A DNA stretch of 64,000 nt from Streptomyces sp. RKAG290. Lineage in GTDB: Bacteria > Actinomycetota > Actinomycetes > Streptomycetales > Streptomycetaceae. Within the stretch, counting starts at the first letter, position 1. Every line of letters starts with the position of its first letter. Below, one piece after another: positions 45,333-56,635 of the stretch. The notes under the pieces were generated by a model. The model was given only the letters and a program-made list of their open reading frames with translations, was not told the origin of the DNA and searched no databases. The position numbers were made by a program, and so were the translations under genes. The stretch spans positions 1,302,001-1,366,000 of the forward strand of contig NZ_JAJOZC010000001.1 of NCBI RefSeq assembly GCF_023701695.1, given 5' to 3'.

Positions 45333-47455
45333 TCAGAGAGCGGCGGCCGGCTGCTGGGCGCGGCTCACGTCGTACACCCCTGGTACGTCACGCATCACGC
45401 GCATCAGCGAGGGCAGCCCGGCGGCGTCGGGGAGTTGCAGGGTGTACGTGTGCCGCACGCGCTGTTCGCTGGGGGTTCGACGGTGGCGGAGATGATCGCC
45501 GCGTCCGCCCCGGCGATGGCTTCGGTGAGGTCCGCGAGCAGCCTGGGCCGTCCGAAGGACTCCGCGACCAGCGTCACCCGGCATTCGGCCGCGTCACCCC
45601 AGCTCACCACGACCGGTTCGCGGCCGACGGCCTCCATGCGGGCTGCCGCGGGACACTCCAGCCGGTGCACGGTGACGGCGCCGCCGCGCACGGTGAATCC
45701 GGTGACGTCGTCGGGGGGCACGGGGGTGCAGCAGCCCGCGAGCCGCACGGTGGCGTCCGACCGTTCGACCACGGCGCTCGCGTTGCGGCCGCCGGGGCCC
45801 GCGGAGCCGGGCGGCGCGGGCTGGGCGGGCTGCGGTCCGGGCCTGCGGTCAGTGGGACCGCTGCCTGGGGCGGCTTCCGCGTCCTGCGGATGGGCGTCGA
45901 GCCAGCCGGTGATGGCGATGCGGGCGGTGGGCGTCCTGGCGTGGTCGAGCCAGTCGGGCGAGGGCCCGGACGCGGCGTCCTCGGCGAGGAGCAGCTGTAC
46001 GGTGTCGCCGTCGCCGAGCACGGTGCTGAGCGTGGCGAGCCGGCCGTTCACCCGTGCCCCGATACAGCGGTGCGCCGCGTCCCCGTACTGCGCGTAGGCG
46101 GCGTCGACGCAGCTGGCGCCCACGGGCAGGCCGAGCGTGCCGCCGTCGGTACGGAAGACGGTGATCTCGCGGTCCTGGGCGAGGTCCGCGCGCAGTGTCG
46201 TCCAGAAGGTGTCGGGGTCGGGCGCGGACTGCTGCCACTGGAGGAGCCGGGACAGCCAGCCGGGCCGGGTGGGGTCGGCGCGTTCGCCGTCCGCGGGTTC
46301 GGCGGTCTGCGCACCGCTGTCGGCGGCGTACGGATTGCCGAGCGCGATGACGCCCGCCTCGGCGACCTTGTGCATCCGGTGGGTGCGGATGAGGACTTCG
46401 GCGACCTGGCCGTGCGGTCCCACCACCGCGGTGTGCAGCGACTGGTACAGGTTGAACTTGGGGGCCGCGATGAAGTCCTTGAACTCGGAGATCACCGGGG
46501 TGAAGCAGGTGTGGAGTTCACCGAGTACGGCGTAGCAGTCGGCATCCTCGCCCACGAGGACCAGCAGCCGTCCGAAGTCGGTGCCGCGGAGTTCGCCGCG
46601 TTTGATCCGGACCCGGTGCAGGGAGACGAAGTGGCGTGGTCTGACGAGGACTTCGGAGGGGATGCCGGCCTCACGCAGTACCGATGCGACGTTCTCGGCG
46701 ATGACGGTGAGCGGGTCCGCCGTGGCGGTGACGGCGGGGATCACGGCGCGGGTGTCCGCGTACTCCTCGGGGTGGAGGATGGCGAAGACGAGATCCTCCA
46801 GCTCCGTCTTGAGCGCCTGCACGCCGAGCCGTTCCGCGAGCGGGATCAGCACGTCGCGGGTGACCTTGGCGATCCTGGCCTGCTTCTCGGGGCGCATCAC
46901 ACCGAGCGTGCGCATGTTGTGCAGCCGGTCGGCGAGCTTGATCGACATCACCCGGACGTCGTCCCCGGTGGCGACGAGCATCTTGCGGAAGGTCTCCGGC
47001 TCGGCCGCGGCGCCGTAGTCGACCTTCTCCAGTTTGGTGACGCCGTCGACCAGATAGCAGACCTCGTCGCCGAACTGCTCCCGCACCTGGTCGAGGGTCA
47101 CCTCGGTGTCCTCGACCGTGTCATGGAGCAGGGACGCCGTCAGGGTGGTGGTCTCGGCGCCGAGCTCGGCGAGGATCAGGGTGACGGCGAGCGGGTGCGT
47201 GATGTACGGCTCGCCGCTCTTGCGCATCTGTCCGCGGTGCGAGGTCTCCGCGAGGACGTAGGCCCGGCGCAGGACGGACAGGTCGGCGTCGGGGTGGTGG
47301 GCCCGGTGTGCCTCGGCGACGTGGCCGATGGCGTCGGGCAGCCGGTCCCGGGAGACCGGGCCCAGCAGGGCGACCCGTCCCAGCCTGCGGAGGTCGATCC
47401 GGGGACGGCCCCGCCTGCGGATGGGAGCACCTGGGTTGGTGGCCTCTGCGCTCAT
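45333..47455 (-). CDS. rshA: RelA/SpoT homologue (frame break at 45471-45475)
   Basis: Start ATG 47455 with GGAGG 6 nt upstream. The HD hydrolase domain is intact (AETSHRGQMRKSGEPYITHP, LLHDTVEDTEVTL, KLADRLHNMRTL). The synthetase-like domain has CYAVLGELHTCFTPVISEFK, NLYQSLHTAVVG and EVLIRTHRMHKVAE, but the metal-binding Asp and Arg of the usual YDLxAxR motif are replaced (DFGRLLVLV), so synthesis is doubtful. TGS-like and C-terminal ACT domains follow. The ACT part (VRHTYTLQLPDAAGLPSLMR) is in another frame after a run of five G; one extra base gives 707 residues. Uncorrected, it ends at 45404 with a scrambled tail. Confidence 0.88.
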
Positions 47456-47595
47456 GGGGCACCTCCGGCAACGTCGACCGGCGGTGGGGAGGTGCGGTCG
47501 CGCCTCCGGGCCGGTGCTTGATGCTACCGACCCCACCACGTGGCGGAGTCCGGCTCTCGCCCAGCGTGAAACGGATCACCCATTCGAGCGAAGCT

Positions 47596-48468
47596 CTATC
47601 CGTTCAGCGTTTCGAGCCAGGCCGGATCGATCTTGCCTTCGGCGACGATCACGGCCGCTCCGGTCATCTCGATCTCGCCGTCCGGGTGCTCGGTGATCAC
47701 CAGGGTGCCGCCCGGAAGGTCGACGGTGTACGTGACCGGCGCACCGGTCTGCGCGGGGTCCGCCGCGTCCCGGCGGGCGGCCGCGACGGCCACGGCGCAG
47801 GCGCCGGTGCCGCAGGACCTGGTCTCGCCGGAGCCGCGTTCGTGGACCCGCATGGCAACGTGGCGGGGCCCGCGGTCCACGACGAACTCGATGTTGACCC
47901 CGTCGGGGTAGACCCCGGCCGGGCCGTAGGACGGCTCGGTGAAGAGGTCACCGGCGTGCGCCAGGTCGTCGACGAACGCGACCGCGTGCGGGTTGCCCAT
48001 GCTGACGTTACGGGCGTCCCAGCTGCGGTCGCCGACGCTCACGGTGACGCCCGACCCGGACAGCAGCGCACGGCCCATGGAGACGGTGATATCGCCGTTC
48101 TTGGCGAGGTGCGCCTTCTTCACGCCGCCGCGGGTGGCGACCGCGAGGTCACCCTCCTCCACGGCGCCGGAGTGCTGCAGGTAGCGGGCGAAGACCCGCA
48201 CGCCGTTGCCGCACATCTCGGCGATCGAGCCGTCGGCGTTGCGGTAGTCCATGAACCACTCGGCCTCCGCCGCCATGGCCTTCGCCTCGGGGTGCGCGGC
48301 GGACCGCACGACGTGCAGCAGGCCGTCGCCGCCGATACCGGCCCGGCGGTCGCACAGCTTGGCGACGACGGACGCGGGCAGGTCGACGGCGTTGTCCGGG
48401 TCGGGAACGATCACGAAGTCGTTCTCGGTGCCGTGGCCCTTGAGGAAGGCGATCTGCGAGGTGGTCAC
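47596..48468 (-). CDS. dapF: Diaminopimelate epimerase
   Basis: 290 residues from the GTG at 48468 (TTSQIAFLKGHGTENDF). The first catalytic cysteine is in AEMCGNGVRVFARYL and the second in GETRSCGTGACAVAVA; NVSMGNPHAVAFVDDL and FKGxGNDF-like KGHGTENDFVIV are family signatures. It interconverts LL- and meso-diaminopimelate for peptidoglycan and lysine. No Shine-Dalgarno is seen; TACAGT 6 nt before the GTG could be a -10 of a leaderless message. It lies upstream of rshA on the same strand (140 bp). Confidence 0.96.
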   Translation of the reverse strand: MTTSQIAFLKGHGTENDFVIVPDPDNAVDLPASVVAKLCDRRAGIGGDGLLHVVRSAAHPEAKAMAAEAEWFMDYRNADGSIAEMCGNGVRVFARYLQHSGAVEEGDLAVATRGGVKKAHLAKNGDITVSMGRALLSGSGVTVSVGDRSWDARNVSMGNPHAVAFVDDLAHAGDLFTEPSYGPAGVYPDGVNIEFVVDRGPRHVAMRVHERGSGETRSCGTGACAVAVAAARRDAADPAQTGAPVTYTVDLPGGTLVITEHPDGEIEMTGAAVIVAEGKIDPAWLETLNG

Positions 48469-48619
48469 AGGACAACTGTACGAGGCCCCGCCGACAGCGC
48501 GGAAACCCGGCTCGCGACCGGACAGCGTGGACACGGCGGCCCGATCCCGGCTCCTCGGCCCCACCGCCCCACGGGGTGCGGAGGCGGCCGGGAGGGCCCG
48601 GCCGTAGCTCGCCGGTCCG

Positions 48620-49063
48620 TCAGCGCAGCCGCGCCACGCGCCAGACGGCCAGCGCGACGAGTGCCGCGCACACCGCGACGTACAGCACGATCACGCGCCA
48701 GTCGGGGCGCTCCCCGGAGCCACGGGACGGCAGCCCGGGCCAGGTGTGGCCGACACGGCGGGCGGCCATCATGGCCCAGCCGGCGGCGCAGCAACTGATC
48801 AGCAGGCCCAGCATGGCGACGACCGCGCCGCCGTCGCCGAACTCGAAGGCGAGCGGGAAGGCGAACATCAACGATCCCATCGCGGCGAGCGTGACGATCG
48901 GAGCGAGCTGCCAGATGCGCAGCCGCCGGACGGGACGCAGCTCGACCTCGACCTCAGGGGTCACGTCGAGCTCATCGGGCCCGTCGGGGCTCAAGCGTCC
49001 TGCCTCGTGCTGCGTGTCCGGTGCGTCTTGTTCTGTGTCGCGAGGGCCGGCCTCCATCGCCAC
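48620..49063 (-). CDS. Small two-to-three-helix membrane protein, unknown function
   Basis: 147 residues from the GTG at 49063, chosen for GGGAGG 4 nt upstream. The first 55 residues are acidic (DTEQDAPDTQHEAGRLSPDG). Hydrophobic segments follow: LAPIVTLAAMGSLMFAFPLA, VVAMLGLLISCCAAGWAMM and WRVIVLYVAVCAALVALAVW, ending in a basic RVARLR tail. I recognise no domain. It is the last core gene before the island at miaA. Confidence 0.75.
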   Translation of the reverse strand: MAMEAGPRDTEQDAPDTQHEAGRLSPDGPDELDVTPEVEVELRPVRRLRIWQLAPIVTLAAMGSLMFAFPLAFEFGDGGAVVAMLGLLISCCAAGWAMMAARRVGHTWPGLPSRGSGERPDWRVIVLYVAVCAALVALAVWRVARLR

Positions 49064-49156
49064 GCGCCCTCCCAACTCGGACTTCACTGGTCGATCGATG
49101 CTCGATGATGGCACGCCCCAGGTCGCCGAATTGACGGGCGGAGCTTCCCGATGCCA

Positions 49157-49179
49157 TCACGTGATCAGGCTGTTATCGC
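49157..49179. repeat. Left end repeat of the island (partial copy of the miaA 3' end)
   Basis: 23 nt matching 58186-58208 at 19 positions, including the exact 11-mer GATCAGGCTGT (49163-49173). The other copy is the actual 3' end of miaA. An attachment-site-like direct repeat. Confidence 0.6.
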
Positions 49180-49682
49180 CCCGCTTCAGGGTTTATGCAG
49201 GTCAGACGCCTGCTGCTGGTCGGCGAGTCGGCAAGAGGTGAGCAATAGCCACAGGTCAGCGCCCGATTGACCGGCTGTGACCGGCCCGAAAAAGGAACCA
49301 CCGCTCCTAGCCCAGGACGCCGCCCGTGCGGCCACTCCCAGGCGCATCGCCGAAGATCGCCGAACCGCAGGAAGCCTTCGGCGAGATGACCTTCGAGGGG
49401 TACCCGGAAGCTCGGTTCGCCCGCGAGCACGGTCCCACCGGCAGCACGAAAACGGCGACGGAGTCCCGAATGCGCGCCCCGCCCCCAGGTGATCGGTTTG
49501 CGGACGATGCACGCCTTCGCCGGCTCGTGGCACGTGACGGCGTTTCGCCGGTCCCTTACTCGACATCTCGACACCTGACGTACGGATGCCGCCGCACCCT
49601 TGTCGCCTCGTCAGATCGTCAACGCCCCGAACTCCTGAAGTGGGGTGCGGGCAAAAATCCTGTCACCTCACACGTGCCGCCC
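49180..49682. other. Left island flank, no supportable gene
   Basis: About 500 bp. All frames are short, overlapping, and lack consistent streptomycete codon bias. It may be decayed mobile DNA. It contains one copy of the AGTCRGCAAGAGGTSAGC repeat. Confidence 0.5.
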
Positions 49683-50233
49683 TCACACGCCGTCATCCGC
49701 CACGGTCTCCAACTGGTTCGAAGGATCGAGCGCACCTGCCACATGGCCTCCCGCAGACCCTCCATTACATTTCCACACCGCAGTCTCACGAAAATATTCC
49801 ACGTGCAGACCGAGGGAGTGAAGGTCGCAGACGGGCCAGACCGTCATGTAGTAATCCATAACAAATTCCTGCACCCCTTCCGCCACGACACCAAGGACTT
49901 CCACCCAATCCGGTGTCGAGACCTCTGCGGACTTGAAGCGAACCACACCGACCGGCCCGAAATCCGGATCGCGAAAATAGTTGACGTAGTTGAACTCCTC
50001 CCGACAACCACTTTTCCTGCCTGGTCGAGTACGGACTTCTGGATCACCTCGAAGGCCGATCTCGCCATGGAGAAGGTTCGCGTGGTCCAGAGTTCACAGA
50101 ATTCCTCTCCGGAAATTTCTCCGAATTCATCATGCACGTCCGACATCCACGCCAGCACCCCCTCCGGCACGGACTCCCCCTGCCACCAGACCGATTGCAG
50201 CATCCTGCCCCGCCAGTCCAAAAAATCCGACAC
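49683..50233 (-). pseudogene. Candidate RHS-toxin immunity gene (frame break near 50000)
   Basis: GTG at 50233 (SDFLDWRGRMLQSVWWQGES) with GGAAGG upstream. The first ~77 residues read normally; after a GGG run at 50000-50002 the coding frame changes to EFNYVNYFRDPDFGPVGVVR and runs to 49683 (SAEVSTPDWVEVLGVVAEGV, HVEYFRETAVWKCNG). One added base gives 183 residues. No signal peptide or known domain is seen. It is Trp/Glu/Asp-rich, acidic and of lower GC than the chromosome. Position directly after the toxin tip is the usual place for an immunity gene. The assignment rests on context only. Confidence 0.6.
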
Positions 50234-50281
50234 CGTCGCCAGCCTTCCGATTGGATCGCCCTACTGAAAGTTCGCCCCACA

Positions 50282-50326
50282 AAATAGTATATCGCCGGAA
50301 GGATCCCTTCCGGCGATATACTATTT
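50282..50326 (-). terminator. Perfect 21-bp hairpin between RHS gene and immunity gene
   Basis: Arms 50282-50302 and 50306-50326 are fully complementary, with a 3-nt loop. The outer half is AT-rich (AAATAGTATAT) and the inner half GC-rich (CGCCGGAAGG). On the minus strand the right side ends ACTATTTTG, a short U-run. It can terminate the RHS transcript before the immunity gene. Confidence 0.8.
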
Positions 50327-50357
50327 CACGCACTCACCTGCACGGACCCAGAGATCC

Positions 50358-53300
50358 TCAGGTAAACAAGGCCCAAACGCTCAGCCTAGGGTTTCGCACG
50401 CAAATATTCTGGACAGTGACGGTGCCAGACCATTCAACATTGTCCGTCCAGTCGAACCATCTCGTGAACCCGAGGACACTGTACTTTCCTCGCTCGGACT
50501 CCGATCTGCCTCTCCCGTTCGGAACTCCCCAGGAGCCGTGAAAGAAGTAATCCCCTGCCTCCGCGTGACCATAGTTCTGATTCGAGAAGAGCCGCCTCCC
50601 CGGAATGGTGATGCTGAACACAAGCTTCACGGAGCCGTACTTCTTCCATATGCTCTTCAGCTTCAGGCGCCAGGCGAGACTGCACTTGGAATGTCCGGTG
50701 CAGGAGCGCCTGAGATACAGCGTGTAGTTCTTTGTCGCCTTTTGCTGATCGCGGTAGTTCAGTCGGCTCCCGCTGGTGTCCAGCTGCGTGACCGGATCGG
50801 ATGGGTAGACGTACGCGTTGGCGTTGCCGCCATAGACCGGGTCTGCCTGGAGGAAGCGGCCGGTGGACGGGTCGTAGACGCGGACACCCATCAGGGTGTA
50901 TCCGGCCAGGCCGTCGGTGGCGCGTTGGTAGGAGCCCAGGGATCCGTACTCCGCCGAGGCAGCGGTGGCGTCCAGCGGGGCGCCGTACTCGTCGTAACGC
51001 TGGACTTCCGCGGTAGCGGTCTCCAGATCCAGCTGGACGGAGATGTCTCCGTGCAGGTTGGACAGTTGGAGAACTGCGTCGCCGGTGGCGCTGGTGGTGG
51101 CGGCCAGGCCTCCGAAGAGGTCGGAGACGTTGCGCTTGACCGTGGAAGCGGAGCCTGCGGCCTCGGTGGTCACCGCCCACGAAGTCGTGTCGCAGCCACA
51201 GCTGTAGTGGTTCACCGTGGTGCTCGTGGCCGACCAGGTGGCACCGCTGTCACTGGTGGTCTCGGTGGTAGAGGACGCCAGGCGCCCGACGGCGTCCAGG
51301 CCCAAGGTCTTACGGCTGGTGCCGAGGGTCTCCGAGGCGACCAGGTCGTTGGTGTAGTAGGTGAGGCTGGTGCCCGCGCTGGTGGTGGTGCGGCCGAAGG
51401 CATCGTAGGCGTAGCCAGAGTTCACCAGGCGGTCGACCGTGTCGTAGGTGTACGACGAGGTGGCCGTGGTGGTGTCGGCGGTGCTGCTGTCGCAGTCGTC
51501 CGAACTCGTGGTCAGAGCCTTTCGGTTGCTGTTCGCGTCGAAGGTGTAGGCGCGAGTGGTGCAGCCGTTGGCCGTGGTGTCTGCGGCCTGCGTGAGTCGG
51601 CCCCTGCCGTCGTAGGTGTAGTCGGCCTGGGTGGTGGACCCGTCGGTTTGGGTGTGGCTCACCTGCTTGTCGTGGATCGTGAAGGACGCGGCGTCGGACA
51701 GCACGACGACGCCCGCGGAGTTCCGGTACGTCACGGAGGTCTGGTTGCCCACCGTGTCGAAGGTTGTGGCCAGGGTGTAGCCGCCGGGCAGGGACTCGCC
51801 GGTGAGAGCGCCGTCGGCGTCGTAGGCGGTGGCGGTGGATGTCCCGGCGACGGAGTCGGTGACGGACAGGACCCGGCCGGTCGCGCCGTCGTAGGCGTAG
51901 GTGGAGGTGGAGGGCACCGAGTCGGACACCTTCACCACGCGGTCGAGGACGTCGTACGCCGAGGTGGTGGTGCTGCCCGTGCCGTCGTTGTACGACGTCT
52001 GACGGCCGAGGCCGTCATAGCCGAATGTGACGGTCTGGCCATTCGACGTCTGGGCAGCGAGCTGTCCGCTGGTCCCGTCGTAGGTGTACGTGATGGGCGG
52101 AGTGGCTTTGCCGGTGGTGCTGTTGACCGCCGTCTTCGTCGTGCGTCCGACGGTGTCGACCGTGTTGACGGCCGTGCGGGTCGCGCCGTTGGCGGTTTCC
52201 GTCTGGGTGGCTATCTGGCCCCAGCGATCGTAGGTGTACACCGTGGTGACGGACTCGGCGGGGTTGTTCCCGCCGCCGGTGACGGCGGCCGCGGGCGTGA
52301 TCCTGCACAGCATCCCGTCCCACTCGACGGAGGCACAGGCGCCCGTGGCGGCCGCGTCGTAATACGTGTACCGCAGCGTGCCCGCGTCCGAGCCGGAGGA
52401 GCCGGCCGTCCGGGTACTGGCGACCTGGCCCGCGTTGTCGTAGACCGTCACCACGGAGCTGGACTCGGCGCCCCCGGTGGACAGTTCCTGTCCGGTGGAC
52501 CAGTCGTAGGTCGTGGTGCTCGTGTCCGTGTCGGCGTCACTGGCGTAGCCCGCGATTGCGGCGCCGGAGGCCGTGGAGGTGACTAGGCCGGAGACCTCCG
52601 CATCGCTGGGCCGGTTCTCGTCGTAGGCGTACGAGGTGTGGGCGCGAGCGGGGATCACGGCGCCGGCGGCCAGGGTGGACTCGGCGGTGGCGCCCTTGAG
52701 TTCCTTCGTAAGGGTGATCTCGTGCAGTGGGCCGTACTCGTCGGTGAGGAACTCGCCGTCGGACGAGTACTCGGAGACCGTGCTGAGGAGCTGGGCGCGC
52801 TCGGCCGTCGACAGGTCGGTGAGTCCCAGCGTCGCCAGCTCGACGGAGCTGCTGCCGCTCAGTGCCAGCTCACGGTTGGCGGCGGTGAGTTCGGCGACGA
52901 TGTTGCCGGTCTCGCCGTATTCCGTCGCGGTGATCGAGCCACCGGGGCTCGCGCTGTTGACCTCCTGGCCGTTGCCGTTGATGTAGGTGATGGCGGCCCG
53001 GCCGTACGCGGACGAGGTCAGATCTCCGCCCGTGTTCGAAGCGGGGACGGTCCCGGCCGGGAAGACGGACGTGGCGTCCGTCGGCGCCTCGTCCTGCGCC
53101 CAGGCAGCGACCGTGGCCGCGTCCATCTGGTGCGGGGCGGTCGGACCGGAGAGCGGGACGTCGTAGACGACGGTGGTGACCGCCGAGCCGGACGTGGTGC
53201 TGTCGGAGCCTTGTGCGAGGGCTGCCCGGGTGGCCTTCAGCAGCATGCCCGCGCCCGCGGTCAGTGCGGAGCCGGCCTTGCCATAGGTGAAGGTCCAGGG

Positions 53301-56300
53301 CAGCTGGCCCGGCTGGCCGAGGGTGGCCACGCGACCGTCGGTGTCGTAGGTGTACTCCGTCTTCAGCGCGGGGCTGACGCGCGGGTCCCACACCTGCCGC
53401 AGCTGGCCGGAGGCGTTGTAGGCGTACGAGGCGATCGTCTCGGCGGTCGAGGCGGAGGCGGCGGGCGTGGTGGCCCACAGCTTGACCGACGTGACCTGGC
53501 CCGCGTAGTTGCCGAGCGTGCTGGCAGTGGCGGTGGTGGCCGTGGCGTAGACGTACTCCAGGACGCGGCAGCCCTTGGTGGCCGGGGTGGCCTGGCAGGT
53601 GGCGGCCGGGACCGCGCCGGTCGGGGAGACCACGTACTTCGGGCGGCCCAGTGTCTTGCCGCCGACCGTGACGGTTTCCGAGGCGACGGTGACGTTGGTG
53701 TCATCGACCGCCGTCGCCGAGGAGGCGAGCGTCCAGGTGGCCGTGTTGGTGGCCGCCTTGGTGAACACGGTGACGTCAGCGGCGTCGCTCTTCAGTGTGA
53801 AGGTCGTGCCGGTGAGCGAGCCCGTCAGGGACAGGGACTTCGCACCGGTCTCCGGCTCCCAGCCGCCACCGGTGGTCGCGGTGAAGGCGACAGAGCTGCC
53901 GTCCGCGCTCAGCAGTTCCACCGATGCGTCGGAGGTCTTGCGCAGTTGCGTGTAGTCGCTGCCGGCCGCATCGACGGAGGAGGTCCACGCGGATCCGAAG
54001 ATCTGTGCCTGGCCCTCGGTATTGGTGCTGTTGGCCCGCGAGGAGTACGTACGTCCCACGCCCGCTCCGAAGGCGGAGGCATCGGTGGCCGACAGCGTGT
54101 AGTCGCCGGTGAGCTGGTTGACCTGGCCCGGTCCCACCTGGGCGGAGGGCGCGATACCCGCGTCGCGGTCGAGAGTGACGCCGACAGTCTGCGAGTACCC
54201 GGTGGTGGCGCCGTTGGTGAAGGCGGCCCGCAGTTGGATGACGCCGTCCTCGGAGAGGCTGGAGATGGTGTTCCACACGACCTTGGTGGCGGCGCCGCTG
54301 TTGACGGCAACCGGCCAGGCGGAGACGGTGGTGCCGGCGGCGGTCACGTCGCCGACCGGCACGGTGTGCCAGGAATCGGTCTCACCACGCCGGTACTGCC
54401 AGGTCACACCCGTGTAGGAGGTGAGGCCCTTGGCGGACAGGTTCAGCCGGCGCGCCGTGGTGTCACCGTCGGCCGGGGAGAGGACCGCGGCCCCGTCGGC
54501 GCCGACACCGAAGCTGTAGGCGGTGGTCGCGGTGGAGAGGTTGCCGCCGGAGTCGATGGTGCGCGCGTACAGCGTGTGCCAGCCGTTGGCGGGGTTGATG
54601 CTGACGGTCTGCGCGTCGCCGCCGGAGCCGTCGCCGGTGTCCAGCTTTTTGGTGGGCATGGACGCGTCGTCCAGGCCCCACTGAAATCCGGCTCCGTCCG
54701 TGGAGGCGGTGTCGAGGGTGCAGTTCACGGCGGCGCTCGCCTTGGCGGTCCAGCCGTTCTGCGTGTACGTGTCGCAGGCGACGGTCGGCGCGGTCGGCTT
54801 GGCGGTGTTCAGCACGAACGTGGTGTAGCCCGACCACGCCCCGAAGTCCGTACCGTCGTAGGCCCGCACCCGGTACCGAAGATGACCTCCGGACGGAAAC
54901 GCCGAGGCCGACGGAACAGCCAGCGTCGAGGTGCTGCCCGAGGCCACCGTCTTGCCGTACGCGGTGTACGCGTACGTCGTGTCCGCATAGGCCGGGTCAG
55001 CGGTGATCTCGTACTGTGCCTGGGCGTTGGCGCCGTCGGCGTCCGTCACCTTCGACGACAGAGTCGGCGTCAACGACGTCACATACCGCTTGTCGTTGTA
55101 GGAGTTGACTTGCGACGGGGCGATGGCCGTCGAACTGGGCACCGAAGGATACGAGTTGTATGTCACGGTCAGGTGGGGCTCGGTGGAGCCGTCGCCGGAG
55201 ACGTAGTTGGCCGAGCGGTAGCGCCGCCAGGTCGTGGAGTCGGTCTCCGAGGCGCCCGCGATCCGCAGACCCTGGTTGGTGACGCCGTCCGCCCACGCCT
55301 GCACGATGGCGTCGATGTCGAAGTTGACCGTCCCGGCCGGGCAGGAGCTGCTGTAGCCAAGCGCGGCCTTGTTGATGACGGCGCCGGTGGTGGTAGTGGC
55401 GGGCTGGACGGCCCAGGTGATGTCGGCCGACGTCCAGGTCCCGGTGATCCGCCGCACTTCCGTGCCCGCACCGGTGGTGTCACAGGTCGAGGAGTAGTAC
55501 GAGTACAGGGCGAGGTTCGTGTCGGTGATGTGCTTGCCCTTGAACGGGGCGACATCGAACTTGATGTAGGACCTGGCCTTCGTGGCCCCGCGTCGTACGA
55601 ACCCGACTTCAGCTCCTCCGAGGAGACCTGCGAGTCGGTGTAGTTGGTGGCGACCCAGGTGTCCGTGGTCGCGGCGAGGGTGGTGGTCGGATCGACGGTG
55701 ACGGGGTACGTCAGCTCGCTCTTCGTGAGGTAGTCGGCGCCCGGGGTGACGACGAGGGTCTGTGCCCGTCCCGGCCGTCTCGACCTCCGTACCGACCCTG
55801 GCCTGATGCTCCGGCTCTCCGGACATATGGTCCTTGGAGGAGTCCCACATCATCGGCGCGGGCGCCTCGGCGACCAGCTTCCCTGCCGTGTCCTTCAACA
55901 GCAGGTGACCGGATTCGGCCACCGACAGCACAAGTCCCTGAGCCGCATGGGGATCCGGTACTTCACCGGGCCGTCGGGCGCCTTGTCCAGGACCACCTTC
56001 TGGCTGAATCCTTGCGACAGCGCGGTGACTTTCAGGGTCTCGCCGTCACCGAGAGCGTAGGAGGCGGTGTCGTCCGTCACCGAGGGTGTCGGAAGGTTCG
56101 ACTCCCAGCCCATCCCGAACGACCGCGCGCCCTTGGTCACCGACGCCAGCGCCGTGTCCCCGCCGTCGGAGACCGCGATGTCCGCCGCCGCCACCTCCGG
56201 CTTCAGAGCACTGCCGCCGTCGGACAACGACGTGTCGATGTTCCGCCAGACCCCATCCACCCGCTGCCGGACCGGCGCCACGTACGTCGACGTCTGCAAC

Positions 56301-56635
56301 TGCCCGTTCGGCAGCGCATACGTCGTCGAGTCGGCCGAACGCTCCGACAACACCTCGATCTTCCGGCCCTACAACCGAGCCGTCAGCAATGCCGCGGCAG
56401 TCGAATCCGCCGACGACGCGGCTGGCTTGGCGGCCGACGACGTCACCTTGACGGTGGCGGAGTCCGTGGCCGCGAAGGTCTGCCCGGCCCCCAGCGACAC
56501 CAATGCCGTCTCCGCCGCGAGAACAGCGGCAACCGCCAGCGCGGTTCGCCTCAGCGAACCATCAAGCGGCTGTCTCCCGCGTCCCCTCGAATGCGGGATC
56601 CCTCTCCCCAAAAGCCTCAAACCACACCCCTGCAA
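50358..56635 (-). pseudogene. RHS-repeat polymorphic toxin, N-terminal region broken by stop and frameshifts
   Basis: Corrected length about 2090 residues. Start near 56635 (uncertain); signal peptide TALAVAAVLAAETALVSLGA with GQTFAA cleavage region. An in-frame TAG lies at 56369-56371; frame breaks near 55936, 55765 and 55587. From there 50358 is open. Order: DNRLRE domain (SYIKFDVAPFKGKHITDTNL), Ig-like segments, then many YD repeats (YTYDRWGQIATQTETANGAT), the RHS core end (YDEYGAPLD, GYTLMGVRVYDPSTGRFLQA, DPVYGGNANAYVYPSDPVTQ) and a 135-residue tip (50358-50765) of unknown family with lower GC. Such proteins deliver C-terminal toxins to rivals. Disruptions may be real decay or base-calling errors. 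Confidence 0.85.

Noticed and set aside
52638..55643. 1001-codon open frame on the + strand
   Set aside because: Antisense to the RHS gene; repeats in it (GVGG, RGG) mirror the YD repeats of the real gene.
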